Source: an uncultured bacterium
GTDB taxonomy: Bacteria > Bacteroidota > Bacteroidia > Bacteroidales > Bacteroidaceae
DNA length: 6,669 nucleotides
Direction of reading: 5' to 3'
NCBI GenBank assembly: GCA_905215575.1
Contig: CAJMQV010000109.1
Location: forward strand, 1 to 6,669
Below are positions 5,995 through 6,669 of this stretch, piece by piece (positions within the stretch are counted from its first letter, which is position 1; each line of letters begins with the position of its first letter). The position numbers and the translations under genes were made by a program. The notes beneath the pieces are model-generated. The model was not told the DNA's origin, searched no databases, and worked only from the letters and a program-made list of their open reading frames with translations.

Positions 5995-6669
5995 ATGACA
6001 GAACTGACGAAAGGAAATCTTACCGAAGGAAGTATCACGGGTACGATGCTGCGCTTTGCCTGGCCGCTGATGCTGGGCAATCTGCTGCAGCAGTGCTACA
6101 ACATTGCAGATACACTCATCGTGGGGCGTGTATTGGGAGCGGAAGCACTGGCTGCGGTAGGCTCCTCATACACGCTCATGATATTCATCACCTCTATCTT
6201 TATCGGACTGTGTATGGGATGCAGCGCCGTGTTCTCCATGCAATACGGTGCCGGAGATCTGAAAGCACTGCGGCAGAGTATCTACTCCTCGATATTGCTG
6301 GTGGGCGGCACTACCCTGCTGCTCAATGCAGTTTCACTGATTTGGCTCTCGCCCATCATCCGTCTGTTGCAGACTCCGGCTGAAATCGTAGACCTGACCT
6401 ATCGCTATCTGTTCATCATCCTGCTGGGCATGATCCCCGTAGGCATCTATAATTTTTATGCCTTCCTGCTCCGTGCGGTGGGTAATTCGGTAGTGCCGCT
6501 TCTCTTTCTGGCCGTGTCGGTGGTGCTCAACATCGGACTCGATCTTTTGTTTGTACTCGGTATAAGGATGGGAGTGGAAGGAGCGGCGCTGGCCACAGTC
6601 ATAGCCCAAAGCATAGCGGCCAGCGGCATTCTGCTCTACACACGCATCCGGTTTCCGGAACTCAACCTG
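5995..6669 (+). CDS. MATE-family efflux transporter (partial, C-terminal half off the right edge)
   Basis: The frame from ATG 5995 runs 225 codons to the window edge. It reads as the N-terminal lobe of a multidrug and toxin extrusion (MATE) transporter, an inner-membrane antiporter normally about 440-460 residues with 12 transmembrane helices. Six hydrophobic segments are visible at about residues 18-38, 52-78, 98-120, 135-158, 166-189 and 196-215. Family-type features include Pro24 in helix 1, the NIADTLIVGRVLG stretch (36-48) with Asp39 in the position of the conserved N-lobe acidic residue, the QYGAGD loop (83-88) and the N179/D183 pair in LNIGLDLLF. These point to the DinF/NorM-like branch common in gut Bacteroidales and Clostridia. 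No good Shine-Dalgarno sequence precedes the ATG; with only 14 bases from the SDR stop, translation may be coupled. Substrate and coupling ion cannot be assigned. Confidence 0.93.
   Translation, partial: MTELTKGNLTEGSITGTMLRFAWPLMLGNLLQQCYNIADTLIVGRVLGAEALAAVGSSYTLMIFITSIFIGLCMGCSAVFSMQYGAGDLKALRQSIYSSILLVGGTTLLLNAVSLIWLSPIIRLLQTPAEIVDLTYRYLFIILLGMIPVGIYNFYAFLLRAVGNSVVPLLFLAVSVVLNIGLDLLFVLGIRMGVEGAALATVIAQSIAASGILLYTRIRFPELNL

Noticed and set aside
6093..6609. Frames of 91 and 96 residues over the MATE gene
   Set aside because: The 225-codon frame from 5995 is uninterrupted and has six membrane segments; the others are shadows.

Overview
The window looks like ordinary chromosomal DNA from a member of the Bacteroidales, probably Bacteroides, Phocaeicola or a relative. 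Three things suggest this. Upstream regions carry Bacteroidetes-type promoter boxes (TAnnTTTG, in one case with a TTTG box 20 bases further upstream). Shine-Dalgarno sequences are mostly weak and A-rich. The proteins read like members of families common in gut Bacteroidales. Coding regions are near 50% GC and the gaps are AT-rich. The genus cannot be fixed by eye.

Layout. Bases 1-2016 (minus) hold most of a RecD2-type DNA helicase; its last residues lie beyond the left edge. Bases 2017-2321 are intergenic: the recD2 promoter, an AT-rich stretch with a short two-copy direct repeat, and a hairpin terminator for the next gene. Bases 2322-4178 (minus) encode a complete 618-residue FtsH membrane AAA+ metalloprotease that looks like an accessory copy. 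A divergent 216-base intergenic region follows, with promoter boxes facing each way and a GC-rich palindrome. Bases 4395-5015 (plus) encode a putative lipoprotein with an acidic linker and a cyclophilin-like C-terminal domain, closed by a strong terminator at 5068-5123. Bases 5219-5980 (plus) encode a YdfG-type short-chain dehydrogenase/reductase, and 14 bases later a MATE-family transporter begins at 5995 and runs off the right edge.

How the genes fit together. There are at least four transcription units: recD2, ftsH, the cyclophilin-like lipoprotein, and the SDR-MATE pair. RecD2 serves DNA repair and recombination. FtsH serves membrane protein quality control. The SDR and MATE genes are close enough to be co-transcribed, suggesting a metabolite reduction plus export or detoxification role, but the substrates cannot be read from the sequence. 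I saw no RNA gene, CRISPR array, insertion sequence, phage gene or defence system, and no clearly new multi-gene system. The most interesting details are a strong ribosome binding site and in-frame ATG inside the lipoprotein gene, at the junction of linker and folded domain; the palindrome in the ftsH/lipoprotein divergent region; and the features that mark this FtsH as a secondary paralogue.
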